From Xiphophorus maculatus (lineage: Eukaryota > Chordata > Actinopteri > Cyprinodontiformes > Poeciliidae), in contig NC_036447.1 of assembly GCF_002775205.1 (NCBI RefSeq), forward strand, positions 21,310,501 to 21,374,500: a DNA stretch of 64,000 nucleotides, in the 5' to 3' direction. The position numbers and the translations under genes were made by a program. Below are positions 21,831 to 35,154 of the stretch, piece by piece (within the stretch, counting starts at the first letter, position 1; each line of letters opens with the position of its first letter). The notes below the pieces were generated by a model. That model did no database searches. It was not told where the DNA came from and saw nothing but the letters and a program-made list of their open reading frames with translations.

Positions 21831-22109
21831 GGAGAAGGGTACATGTTTTTTTGTTATTAATATTATTATTAACATTAAAAAAAGAAACCGTTAGGTCTTG
21901 TTCGGTGTTGTCATTTTTAAACTGCAAGTTGTGATTTCTCCTTTGAGTTTTTTCTGATGATTTTTTATTTATTTCTTTCCATAAATATCCTCAAGCTAAC
22001 CAGCCTCTGGCTGAGACTCTATAGATAACTTCTAAACTGAATTGTATTTATCTGTATTAGAGTAATTGGAGGTTAAATACAAGTGCCAACCACACTGTTA
22101 AGATTTTTC

Positions 22110-22270
22110 CTTATAAAAAATGTTGAAAGCCAAGGACAGTTTTCATTGGATGTTACAATTGCACAAAATCTCAATGGAGTCAATTAGTTTGTCATTTAAA
22201 TATGATGAACTATGAAAAAAAAAAAAAAGATTTTTGGGGTGTAAATACTTTTTCAATGAATTGCATACTG
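22110..22270 (+). repeat. Tc1/mariner-type end fragment
   Basis: ATTGCACAAAATCTCAATGG, an A-run and GGGGTGTAAATACTTTTTCA resemble the terminal part of fish Tc1 elements (GTGAATACTTTTTGCA-type ends). There is no coding part. Confidence 0.45.
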
Positions 22271-22454
22271 AGAGTTGTTTGTAAAAATAAATAAATAATA
22301 ATAATAATGAAAATTTACCCGCTTTTTGTTTAACAGCAGCCCGTCGTTAATCCTCTTATGTGATTAGCCTCTGAACGGCTCTGGTTTATTTATTTACCTG
22401 ATTATATTTTTGCAATCACCAACATGTTCCTGGTTTCCCTTCCCCCTAGATCAC

Positions 22455-22506
22455 TACTATTGCAGACAGAAACGTCTGCAATAGTACTAGGGTTAGGGTT
22501 AGGGTT
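22455..22506. repeat. 13-bp hairpin followed by three TTAGGG units
   Basis: TACTATTGCAGAC (22455-22467) pairs perfectly with GTCTGCAATAGTA (22474-22486) across a 6-base loop. Immediately after, 22488-22506 reads TAGGG followed by two TTAGGG units and TT, a short vertebrate-telomere-like array. Confidence 0.85.
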
Positions 22507-23242
22507 CAATAGCACTTGAATCTGCTGCTAAATTCACTGAAAACCTTGAGTGGAAAATCCTCACCGAAGAAAGCTGGATGAATCGGATTCACATCTCTGG
22601 GAAAACTCACGCAGCGACCGCTTCCTGGTTCCCAGAACCATCTGATGTGGCCCATTAAATATAAACCTTCATCAGACAAACACTGATTTAAAGTGTCAAT
22701 AATGGCTGCCACCTAAGAGGCGCAGAACAAGTTACAGACATGAACTATTCATCAGCATTTCTGATGTTTTTGTTTTTGTTTATTTTGTCTCACCAATTCA
22801 GTGGGACACGCACTGTTTGTGAGCACGTTTCCTCGGTGTTTGAATCAACACGAAGGAGAGAATCCCATTGAGGTTTTGGACGGGCAGCAGCAGGTAGCGC
22901 CGCCATAATGAGCTCCCACTGGTTTCTCTTATAATCATGCTGCGTTCAATTTGTCTCGGAAGTCGGAGCTTGGATGCTGGAACTGGTTGCGTCAAAAACA
23001 GGGAAGTTCTGCCAACCGAGGTGACGCTCACAGGTGTTAGCGGAAGAAAACCAGGGACAGGGAAGCTCAAAAGTATTCATACCCCTGGAAGATATGGGTT
23101 CCATTTAGAAATGTTTGAATTTAATCAACATGCTTGTACGGACTGAAAGTGTTGCATATTCAGTAACAACTTGAATAGAGAATCTGTAGGCGAAGCTAAA
23201 GATTAGGAAGGTCTTCAAATGAACAGTATCACATAAACACAT

Positions 23243-23340
23243 TGGGGCGTGCTGTGGTGGAGCAGGGGGTTAGCACGCCCCACATTTGGAGGCGTCGTGG
23301 GTTCGACTCCCGGTCCCGACGACCTTTGCCGCATGTCCTC
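23243..23340 (+). mobile_element. tRNA-derived SINE, copy 2 of the GCATGCTGTGGTGG family
   Basis: GGGGCGTGCTGTGGTGGAGC, GGAGGCGTCGTGGGTTCGAC and TTTGCCGCATGTCCTCC match the head of the SINE at 19768. The copy then changes into an unrelated LINE-like tail, so it is truncated. Confidence 0.75.
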
Positions 23341-23379
23341 CTTCAAAAATGGCGCCAGCTCAGCTGGCTGCCTGCAGAC

Positions 23380-23470
23380 GCAGCTCCCGTTGTGTGTGTG
23401 TTAATCTGTGTATAAAAAATTCTTGCTGTAACTGCGAATTTCCCTGCTGGGATGAATAAAGTAATTCTTC
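23380..23470 (+). repeat. LINE-type 3' tail
   Basis: GCGAATTTCCCTGCTGGGAT then GAATAAAGTAATTCTTCTTC resembles the common fish LINE tail GAATTTCCCC-x-TGGGA-x-AATAAAG. A similar tail lies at 39375-39415. Confidence 0.5.
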
Positions 23471-25749
23471 TTCTAAAAGCTGGTTAGCAATTATCAGAAG
23501 AGTTTGATTTGATTATTTTTCAACATGGAGGGGTTTTTTTTTAATAAAATGTATTTTTCTCTCTCTCTTTTACATTGTCTTATCTGTATTTTATCTAAAA
23601 ACCGACATCCATCATCATTCTGTCTTTTAGCACATTAAAAATAATCAAGGGAGTCCCAAATGAAGCAATAGAGAAAGGCCTCATTTACTGTCAGTGAGAT
23701 GTCATACAGTGCATGTAAATATCTGAAGTTGGTTGAAGGTTGTTGTCTTTCTGAACCATGAACAGGGGGTTGAACAGATGAGTTCAGCTGTTTTTGTAGA
23801 TAATCCTTCCCTGATGTAAGAGTCGGGATGTTAGTTCACGTGTTTGGCGACCAGAGCCAAGCCTCAGCCTGTGTGTTAACTGTGACGCCACATTAACGCT
23901 GCTGTGTATTCATGATGTTTCATTGGAGCATATCGGCCTCCTCATCAAACATTCATCTGGGTGGAGATAGCATCCTTTGTCTCCTCCGAACACCCATGTC
24001 ACTCTTTATTTCAAATCGTTTTTCCTCTCTGGGTTTGCAGCCTGGAAACACAAACTTAGCTCCTTTTAAAGACGCTGGTTTATGACGTTTACTACACGAC
24101 AGCTCAGATGTGGAGTCAATTTGTCAGAGGATTATTCTTCAGAGTGCATTACAACCCTCTGCATGCATCAATCAGTTTGTTATTGGTTATCTGTCAGCTC
24201 CGCTTTCCTCTGGTGCTGAACTTCTCCGTAAGGAGGTGAACAAACATCAGTACTGCTAGATTTACTAGACCCAAGGCACAGAGTGCATTTAAATACCTCT
24301 CTGGAACAGCTTTGCTTCTGCCTCTCCTCTTTTTGATTCTTTATATCTCACTGGGCCTCATTTTTCTGTCTCTTCTTTCTCCATATTTCTCCTTTGTCCC
24401 CGGTCTTTCTCCTGCAGCTCGTGGATTATTTCTCTCGGTCTTCCGATAGAGGATGTAATAATCCCTCACTTGCCTGCCTGTCTTTTAAAAAAAAAAAAAA
24501 ATTTAAGCACTCTGTTCATCACCAACAAGGATTAGTTTTTTTTTCCTGGAAAAAATATTTCACTTTTTTCTGATGTTTCATAATTTTACTTGAGGGATAT
24601 TTTCCAAGTACTTCCAGAGACAAATAGCTACTTTTCCAGGAGTTGGATTTTTGAAAATATAAAATTTCCTTATATTTGTATGGCTTTACTTGAAGAAAAA
24701 TGTTTTGCATGTGTTTATTTTTTATTAAAATACTTTTTATCTTACCAGGTTTCAGGAGATCTCAACCAAGGTTTTGATGTCTTATTTTCACTTTAGTCAA
24801 AAATAGATCAGATAATCAGATTTAAAAAAAACATTTTCAGCAGGACTGACTGCTGAAAAAAACAGAAACAATGGAAAACTTTTCCACAATGTAATTGACA
24901 GAAAAGCTGCTAGCTTGTGCACCCCACTTTCTAATAGAGCCCTGGGCAAACACCTATATCACCAGCTGCCACCATTTTGTTGACTGTGGCTCCTCAACGG
25001 GTAGAGAGAAGTTATCCTGCAACTGGAAATGCAATCGTCACATTTTGAAATTAGTTACGTTCTCATTTACTCGCTCACAAAACTTTTCACAGGGATGCAT
25101 AGTATTGAGATTCCCTACATCTGCTGCAGGTGAGACCATGTTGGTTCACAACTTTTACCAGAAGCCCTTCAAACTCAGCGATAAGCCAGCTCTTACGTCC
25201 TGCACCAAACACAAAGCCCCTCAGTATTTTCATTTCACCTGGAGGAACAAACCTCGTTTTCCACAAGGTGGACAGAGAAGCGACTCAGCCGAGTGTGCAG
25301 CCGAGCCCACGTGCGCTCTGTCTAGCTGGAGACGAGCCTCACATTTCACAGCCGCTAAACGGGAAACTCAGGAGCAACAAATGACCCCAGACCAACAAAA
25401 GAAACGTTTGTTTTCAGTCACTGTATTCATCAAAAGAAAACACATCTGCTGAGTGAGGTGACCGAGCGCACATTAGCTGATCTGATGAAAGGCTGCGAAA
25501 GAAACTTGATGTGGTGATGTATCCATCATCTGAGAAAAAAAAATTAAGTTGGAAAGGAATCTTTATAAAAAAAAAAAAACAACAACATAAATACACCTAC
25601 AGGATTTAGAGATGACAGACAGACCATACACTGGATAAAATTACATAATTAACGTCGACTTTAAACTAAAAATAATCACTTCAGAGAGTTTTATATCAAG
25701 GTTGTTTTTCCCGCTATAAACAGTCGTAATTAGTGCCAAAACGCACACA

Positions 25750-25771
25750 GGTGTGTGTGTGTGTGTGTGTA
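25750..25771. repeat. (GT)n microsatellite
   Basis: About eleven GT units. Confidence 0.9.
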
Positions 25772-26375
25772 CACCTCAACACTTCCAGGTTAGTTTGTTA
25801 AAAAGAAATGACGGTAACAGCAGGGATTTCTCATTAGCTGTCGTCAGTTTTTAATCACTTTGCGGCATCTTCAACTCAGTCGCCTTATTGTTCTACGCTT
25901 CATCAGAAATAAAAGTAGAAAATACCAGAGGTTTGTTTCTTTTTACATTCACTCCACTCCAGATTTTCAAGAGCAAAAACAAAATAAAAATCAACAAAAG
26001 TCACTCGGGTCAAAACGGCTCAGAACCACCATCACCTCAGCTTCGGAAGATGGAAAGCCTAAAATGTCACGAACTGGGATTATATGAACAGCAGGAGAAA
26101 TACTTTTTTGTTCCCCTGTCAGTAACAGTCCAACTGATTGCATTCAGATACGTCCAGAACCACAGAAGAAGAGAGCGTGGACAGAGATTGGACTGCTGCG
26201 TCAGGGTGAGTCGGCGCGGCGTCCGTCGGTTTTCCACCGCTTGGTACACGGACGAAGGTTGTGGAAATGGAAAGAACCGTTGAGGACTTGTCTGGTCTGT
26301 GTGGGATGGCTGCATGTGTGTGTGTGTGGGTGTGTGTGTACGGGTCCACATGCACATGAAGGTTAACCCAAAGGT

Positions 26376-29300
26376 TCAGGAGATGGTGGAGAACTCTTTG
26401 AGCAGCACGTCCTGACTCAGCGTGTTCAGAGAGACGTTCTTCCTCACGTTCAGACTGATGGAGCGCACCTGCAGACAGAAACGGTTGTCACTGGAGAGAA
26501 AACACACTCCCACCGAGCCGAGGACACACACACACACAGTCGTGTTTTCATCACTTCACATTGTCTTCCATTAATTTCTACAGCCTAACCATCTGCCTAA
26601 CCCTTACCTTAACCTTTACCCTAAACCTAAGCATCACAGAATTAAACCACTAACCCAGAACCAGCAATTTCCCTCATGGGGACCAAGAAAATGTCCCCAC
26701 AAGGAGCAATGGTCCCCATAACCCCACATTGTAGACAGAACTAGGTTCCCATTTCATATCATAAGGATATGAAAACCTGGTACACGCACACGCACGGCCT
26801 TCTACACTCCAAAAGCTGAATTATTCCAAGAAAAGGCCGTGGCCGGCAACTAGCAGCTTGTTTGTTTTTTGAACGCACGTCCGACTTGGTAGTTTGAAAA
26901 ATATTTGAAATAAATGTTATTTCTATATTTATATAGACAAAATATTAAAAAAGATTCAGTAACACTTTATTTGAAGGGCTGTGCATAAGACCGACATGAT
27001 ATCATAAACATAATGGTCATAAACATGAAGGATTCTTCATGAACTGTTGTCATGAAGTGTCATTTGGTAAATAATGACACTTTTAATGTAACGTTGCACT
27101 AAAGGTTGCCTTAAAAATGCATTAAAAGTGTAAACTTTGCATTATTTGGTCAATAATGACCCTTTTAATTCAAAGTTCTATTAAAAGTTGCATTAAAAGG
27201 GTCATTATTTACCAAATGACGCTTCATGACAACAGTCAAACATTCACGAAGAGTCCTTCATGTTCATAACAGATGTTATATCATGTTTATGACCATTATG
27301 TTTATAACAGCATCATGTCAGTCTTATGCACACCCCATTCAAATAAGGTGTTACCAAAAATCCTTACATCTTAAATGTAAATTAAAGTTAATCTGATCTT
27401 ATTAGTTTAAAAAGTGGTCAAAAAAACTTCCCGGTCGTCACACGGGACATTTGACAAAAAAAAAAACCAACAACAAAAAAAACAATACGCCTCCCTGGTC
27501 TGTTGTTAATCTCTTAAATTAATTGGATGGTCTCAGAGTGACCAAAGTAATTAAATATGATATTAATTACAGAGTGGGGTTTTAAACCTGCTTAAGTGTG
27601 ACTGCCTAAAGAAAAAGACTACATTGATAGAAGATTTACAAAAATTCAACATAACACTTTCATTTGGGACGCTGTAAAAACAACAGCGGCTGACAGGCTG
27701 CGGACGGATACAGTGATGTATGAAAGGAGAAAGTATGGACAGACGGAACAGCAGACAGACAGGTGGAAGGATTAATAACTGACAGGACGGACGGGAAAAA
27801 CTGAAGCGCGACGGATAGCGGAGCTGGATGAGGGGAGCGGCGAGTCCACGAACGCATCTGGTCTCTCACCAGCTCCTTGAAGAACGCAGCTTCTTTTGGC
27901 TGCTCTGAATATCTCTCAAACTGGTCCAGACCGTCCTGCAGCTTCAGGGTCAGAGTGTCGTAATGGGAGCGGACCACCTCCAAAACCTAAACAGGTGAAA
28001 AACAAACCAATATTGATAAGAATAAGAGAAATATGGGGTCACGAAAACAAACCACTACAGTATATGATTAAAATAAATTCCCGTGTCTCAGGGTGACACG
28101 GTGGAACAGAGAGAGGAAATGTAAATTATTGATGAGTTTTTAAATACTTTACTGCATTATTTTATTCATGAAGGATCATGTGGAGAGATGCAATGCTTCG
28201 TGGTACAGACCCCCCCCCCCCCCCCCCCCACCAACCAGGCAACTATAAGTGTCATTAACAGACAGCAATCCTGCCCAGATTATTCACACAATCTCTCTGC
28301 ACTTCATTTGCATTTCATAGTCTCTATTAATCCTCAATTTTTGACCTAAATTATTTCTTGGTGCTTTTTTTTAAAATCACCAAAGATCAGCATCAGGATC
28401 AGAATCAAAGTGTTTTACATGAGGAAAACATTAAATTGCTGTAGTAAAATAAAATGAATGGATTGGTTAATCCTCAACTAACCAGCAATCCTAATTAATA
28501 AGAAGCTGAAAATAATCTGGCTGCTATTAGAGGTCAAAGGGCAGTGCAGCTTTAAATCCATTATTATGCAGATGAAAGTTGTTTTTTCGGTTCTTTGGAA
28601 TACAATTTCCACTAAATATGCTTTTTGTATCTTTTTATTCTGCCATGGTATAAATAATGTTTTTTTTTCCTTTGTATAAAGGCGACTTGCGTAGATTGTT
28701 GAGTTCGTAAAACACTTTGGATCCTGTGTAATCCCTCATTTCATTCATGGGCGTCTGAAGAGGTTTAGATGAGAACAGGTGACTCGACTCTTGAAAAATA
28801 TCTTTTGTTGATTCATTTTTTGATGCACTTGCATGAATAATTAATCCAAAGAGACCTCAGACAAATACATACAAGCTGAACGTTCAAAGTCCCTTCTGCT
28901 TGTTCCCGTGTTTTGGCCCCAGCGGACTCAGAGCTGCGCAGCTCAAAGCTTTTTTAACGTCGATACAGTCGGATTCAGTGTCATTTTAACAGATTAACAA
29001 ACATTTGTCTATTATTTAAACTTTTTTTTTTAAATTCACAGCGAGTGCCTAATAGTTCCTGTTCTGCTTGCCGCTTCTCTTTCAGCCTCTCTGGAAGTGC
29101 GCCGTTAAAATATTCATGGCCACACGTCTTCTATTCCTTATTCCCCTGTTCATTTGTCACAGCCCCGCTGCCTCACTGCTACATGTGTGCAAAAAAAATA
29201 AATAAATAAAAATAAAAATGTGTACAGCAAAGTTTGACCTCCAACCTCTAATGGGAAAAACTGAAGAAAGGAAAATGGAAAACTAAGCAAGAAAAAAATA

Positions 29301-32300
29301 TATATATAATCAGCAGGTTTTATTTCTGTTTGAATTCATGAATAAATAATAATTAACAGAAAACACAGTGAAGTCGTCTGATCTTGTGTGATGTGAAGTC
29401 AGTGTTTGTGCGCATTTTAGCGCTCTGTACTTACAGGGATCATCCGTCTTCCACAATTGTAAGGCCACTGTGTCAGAGGCCTGGAAATTCAAAGTTTGCT
29501 TCATATTATTAAAAAACAAACAAATAAACAAAAAGGCTTTGAGGGACAGAACACGACAACAGAAAGGCAGAAAAGAAGACGTGTGTAGTTGCCGTCGTCT
29601 CTTCAGGTGAACGCCGCCGAGTTTGGACTATTTTGTTCAGTAAATCGTACGACCGGTTAACTCTAGTTTTTACTTTAGTGTTTTTAATTTCTTTACAAAT
29701 GCCACATGTTCCAAAGGAGCTGTTCTTCCGTCACGTTACTAACAAAAACCGTGCAGAAGGTCGCCCTACGTTTCATTCTGGGGAAAAATTAAATATCTGA
29801 GAAAGCTTTGCGGGTGCTGCAGTTCCCAGCAACAGATGAGAACTGCAAGAGCCAAATCAAGAAAACATCCTCTAAAAATGAAATGATAGGAACTAGAGAT
29901 ACATAGATAGAAAAGGTTTGGTCGATATCTGACTGCTGCTATCGAAAATAAAGATTTACCAATATGTTGTATATCTCCCTACCAGTTGAACAAAGTGCAA
30001 ACGGAAAGAGGTCACAAGAAATGCGTTTAGAAACCTTTATTCATTTCATTGTGTTGCATTTTCTGATTTAATGCTGTATTTCTGGGTTCTTCACAGTCAT
30101 TCATTATTCATTTATTTACTACTTTCCACATTTTTCACCTTACAGCACTTCCTGAACTAGATATTTTTCCATCTTTTTAACTGACCATCCTTTTATATGT
30201 GCAGTCAGGGACATTGTGTGGCTTAAAGGATCAAACAGGGATAAATTTTCCTTTGTGACCCTTTTTAAAATTATGCACCAGTGTTCACCATTGTTCAGTA
30301 AAACCTGCGTGCTGACACGGGGGTCAGCATAAAGCAAAAAGCTTAGTCAGGAGGTTTGGACAGGGTTTTAACCTCCTTTGGCCCCTCTTTGAGTTTCTAA
30401 ATTCATCTACAGTACTGCATGCTGTAACCGGCTGCTAAAAGCGCAGCTAGGGTTTCGTTAGGTTGGAGGCTTTCATCAATATTTCATTTGATTTCCCTGA
30501 TTTTCTTTTGTTTTTGTTACAGTAAATATAACATAAAATCCCAAAAGATGTATTACATCTAATGCTACAATGTATTTTTTTTATATCTTCAGATAAAATC
30601 CATTAAATCAAATAGTAAACATATGTTGAATATATTCAGAAAACATATTGCGCTATACTGGACCACTGCAACTGATCATAGAAACAAGAGTCATAGATGT
30701 TTAATGTGTTTCTGGTTGGATTCAATGAAAACATGCAGATAGTGAGGAGCGTATACGCATCCAGTGCAGTGAAAAAGTATTTACTCCCCTCACAGATTTC
30801 ATAAAATGTTTCAGGCCACTCCAAAAGCTTAACTTTGCTTTGCCATCCAGTGACGCATTTGATCACTGCAAAAAACCCAAAATCTCACCATTAGGTACTT
30901 TTGATCTAGTAGTAATGCAAATATCTTAGCACACTTGAAATAAGAAAAAAAATGCATTACAAGCAAGTTTTCAGCAAGACACAGGAGCTTGTTTTAATTA
31001 AATAATTCTTTAAAATTGGTGAAAAAGTCACAGTTCCACTGACAGATTATTTCACTTGCAACATGGAAAAATGTCTTGTTATATGTGAAATAATCTGGAA
31101 AATATTGATTTAAAAAAAATAAAATAATAATATTAAGGAATTATTGGCTAAAACAAAGCTCTTATATTTTGCTGAAAAGTTACTTGTAAGTTACTTTTAT
31201 CTTATGTCAAGTGCACTAAGATATTTTCACTAGAACCTAGACCAAAAATACTTGGTAAGATTTAGTGTTCTTGATCTGTCTCTTGGTTATTGTTGAATCA
31301 TGAACTCTGACCGTAACTGAGACAGGCGGGGCTTTAGAAAAAAAAATGCAATACAATTCATAAATTATTTTTGCAACACCTCAAAAATGAACTAATGTAA
31401 AAAAAATTAAAAAAAATCAGTCTAAGGTTTGATAAGTTATGTATTAGAGGGGATGAATGTGATGTGGAGAAACAAAACCGCTCAAGCCCAGGACAAGTTC
31501 TGCTGTTCTCCCCATTGTTGTGAATAAATCCAGCAGATAAAAGCACAGAGGTAATTAGAGCACATAATGACCAAATCCATTACTATCCTATCAGGTGGGA
31601 ATAAAAAGGAAGTCTCCAGGCGGCGCTTTCCATCCTCGCAGTTTTCGCATAAATGATAAATGTCTGCAGTCGGGCCCAAATAAAGCGCGCCGCCTTCTTA
31701 TACTCTTCAAACAGTAATTAAGAAACACATTAGTGGTTAGAAGTTGTCCGGCTGCGTCTTTTTAATTACTTTTTTCTCACTTTTAGTGAATCTCAAAGCC
31801 AGAGGGACGATGTGAAATGTAACTATTTACAAGAAGTGTGGGAAGAGACGTTTTAAAAGTATTAAATCTTATTTTCATATTTGCCTTAAAAGCACAGTAG
31901 GAAAGGCCCTGTGAAAGATGTCTCATCATCATCATCATCATCACAAACAGAGTATGAATGTGTATTTCTGGCACCCAACTGTTGCTAATACTGGGTCTAT
32001 ACACTTTATTTTTTTTCAATAAAATGCAGAGAATCTCCATTACATACTATTACCAATGTTTCCTGTGTTTTTAGTTTACTTAATCTCATAGATTGGGGAT
32101 CACTTGGTCAGATTTCAGACACGTCGAAACCCAAATAATCCAAGGATGTTGCAGAGCAAACTCGTATTCAGAGTAAAAGAATCGAAGCGTTTTTAGTTCA
32201 CCTGTTCCTCTGACAGCTGGGAGATGTGGTTCACTGCGGCGTACGACTCAATCTTGGGATTAAAATGGTTGATGATGGCACTGTAAGATAAAAAAAAACA

Positions 32301-35120
32301 TAAAACAAAAAGAGCCTTGCTGAAAAGTTGAAGATAGAATATGTTAAATGTCTCCTTTATGGGAACTCGCTGCCAATTTTGTCAATGTTTTGAGCAGTGG
32401 AGAGAAGGTGGGAGACAAAAGTTTTATTTGAGGTCTGACTTGCTGATCCCAACTTTCCTTTACAAACTATACAATACATCTAGAATACTTAAAGTGAAGA
32501 ATGTAATAATTTGGCATAACATTTCCAAATAAGTTTCAGTTTTCCTTGTGCATGAGGAACATTAACATAGCCAATCACTGATCTGGTCTAATTAATGGAA
32601 AATTGTACCAAACTTCAAACAGGAAACCCAGCAGGAACCCCAATAATCTGTTGGCATGGAAACATATTTTAGAGCCAAGTAAATCTGGCTCTAAAATCGG
32701 CGGGACAAACGGCAGGTGAAAGAGAAGCATAAAACAGATCTGCTTCAGATTAACGCAAACAGAAATTTGACTGGACTCCATCATACTGGACTACTGAAGG
32801 TACGACTTAATCACTTCATCTGAAGAGGATTTCCGTAAGCAACCTCCCAGAGTGTTAACATAAGACGATAAACTACATTACAAAGAACTCAATTCATCAG
32901 ACACTAGAGAATCTGCTCTAAACAGCAAATGTGTACATCAAAGACAAAAGAGGAAATGAAGTAAGGAGGCTAGAGGACTTCTCAAAGTCAAATATACGCA
33001 CATTAGGAAGTTAGATTGCTTCATAATCACTGACAGCCTTTGTAAAGATGTGTAAAAAGCCTAAAAATAATAGCATTTTCTAGCACAGTAGCATAATTTA
33101 ACACAAAATATTTTGAAAACCGATCTTAATTTGAGAACATTTACAACGTTGTGAGTTTTTGCCCCCTTAAAGATTTCTACTTGTTTTTATTCCTACTGAG
33201 CAGATCTACAGTCAGAGTGATGAAACGTCTATAAACAGCGATTTTCCAAACTGACCTTTGAACCTAAAGCTCGCTTATTAAACCAGTTCAGATGCAAACT
33301 GAACCAGCTGAGTGGTAAAAACCAGCAGCAGCAGCAGCAGTCAGTCTGGTGACTTCATAACTCACTCCCAGCATTCCTTACTGTCTCTCTGAGCCTGAGC
33401 GAGTCAATAGAGAATCACAAATGTAAATTCAGAGACATTGCTCTTCAGCATTAGCTCTCAGTCTTAAGAATAAACTGCTTAGTAGCTCAAATACAAGTTG
33501 ACTCAATAAGCATAGCTGGGAGATTAAATGGCTTATCCTGTGTTAGTTTGGAGGGCACAATATATCAAATATATTAGTGTGACAGAACTGGAGAGATTTT
33601 TCTGTCACTGTAATTCTTCTGTGAGCACAAAGAGACGACAGAGGAGAGAACTAATGGAGGCAAAATTGAATCAGTTCCTTCATTTGAGTTAATTTGGTCG
33701 TCTAACTGAACTCTTTATAACCTCCTCCGCTTTCATTCTTTTATTTTGTCAAATAGTCTTTTCAGGTTCTGGGTCGAAGCATTTAAATCAACTCGTCGTT
33801 CTCTGAAAAAGCAAAAGTATTCATCCCAATTCAACTTCTTCCCATTTTGTCACGTCACAAGCACAAATTTACAGGTACTTTATTTAGATCTACAACAACA
33901 AACCCTCTCAAACTAGTGCATTGTTGTAGAAGGAAGGAAAAAGATGCAGATATAGTCACAGCTGCACTGTTTCAGGGTTTGTCTCTACCTCCTCAGCTCA
34001 TCTTCACAAATCGGCTCAAGTTGGGTCAACTTGGCTGGAGAGCCTCAGTGAGCTTCTGTTCTCCTGACAGATTATAAATTGGGTTTAGTTCTGGACTATC
34101 TAAAACATGAGATTAAAAAAAATACATTGAAGATGTAGTCCGATCCGAGCCTCAAGTGAACTCGACATGTTATTTTAATTAAGGTTTTACTGTTTTTGTT
34201 TTTATACCATTATTTGAATAAGCTATGTAACTTTTTCCGTTTTTAGATTTTGTTCGTTTGTTGTAGGGTGAGTCAAGTGAAAATCCTTTGGGATGTGTGA
34301 CTGATAGGTGCGGAGCTGCATGCCTATTTACTGTGCTGTGCACTGCGCTAATGAAGATCTGCAACTTATTTCCTTACGTTCCTTAACGCAGTAAACTATC
34401 TACTCCTCTAACAGAATTAGTTTGTTTAGTTTTTCTCCTTTCTGTATGTACTATAGGCTTATTAAACGATCCTGCTGAAGAGAAGCATCCTAAAGCTTGA
34501 CGCTGTCCTGTGGGAGTGTTGTGTTCAGGGTGATCCGCAGTGTTCATTCACTCAAGTGGGCGAGCGTCCTTACCGAATGTTGACGAGGGCGTGCGTGACT
34601 TTGCTGGCTGCCTCCTTCCACTGTCCTGTGTTGGTGGATACTCTCAAAACTGGAAAGAAGAGGAGAAAAAAACATGATCTGATAGCTTCCTCCCTTTTCT
34701 GTAAATTAACCCATAATTCATGTCCCGCATTTTTAGAGAGAGACACTAAAGCCTGTTTCCAGGGCGAAACTGGTGCTAGGTAGCTAGAGAGGTCCTGTGA
34801 TTCTGCTCCGCTCCACGGTTTATGAAAAGGTTTTCAAGCGTACCCATACAGTAGAGGTTGTCAAAGACCTGGTGCATTCGGACAATTTCGTAATACAGTT
34901 CGTCGTAGCTGTTGGATGTGGGCAGGAATGTGTCTCCGTAGGTTATGAACATGTTGAACAAGTTTACCACCTAGAAAAGGAGACAAGATTCAGGGAAATC
35001 ACATATGAAGCACACAAAATTAGGATTTGTAAAAAAACTAAACTTATGCTGAAGAACCATCTTGTTCTTCAGATGTCACCATATCTGAAGATATTTAATC
35101 AGAACTGTGACTATAATAAC

Positions 35121-35154
<34 letters not shown>

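Larger units (their letters stand above)
21831..26375. other. Intergenic region between kcnip2 promoter and armh3 3' end
   Basis: It holds a Tc1-type end fragment (about 22110-22270), a hairpin with a short TTAGGG array (22455-22506), a second Tc1-type fragment (about 23066-23160), a tRNA-SINE (23243-23340), a LINE-type tail (23380-23465) and a (GT)n run (25750-25771). No gene is recognised. The armh3 3'UTR must occupy its right end, but the poly(A) site was not placed. Confidence 0.5.

Noticed and set aside
21515-21934. 139-codon open frame on the plus strand
   Set aside because: It overlaps the GC-rich kcnip2 promoter/5'UTR on the opposite strand, where stops are rare by composition, and shows no known domain.
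22506-22712. 68-codon minus-strand frame that looks protein-like (WFWEPGSGRC)
   Set aside because: No splice context, no recognised family, and adjacent to repeats. It cannot be supported.
24895-25452. 185-codon open frame on the plus strand
   Set aside because: No recognisable domain, irregular composition rich in Cys/His/Trp, no splice or neighbouring context, and it lies in a repeat-rich intergenic region. Length alone is not sufficient at this window size.
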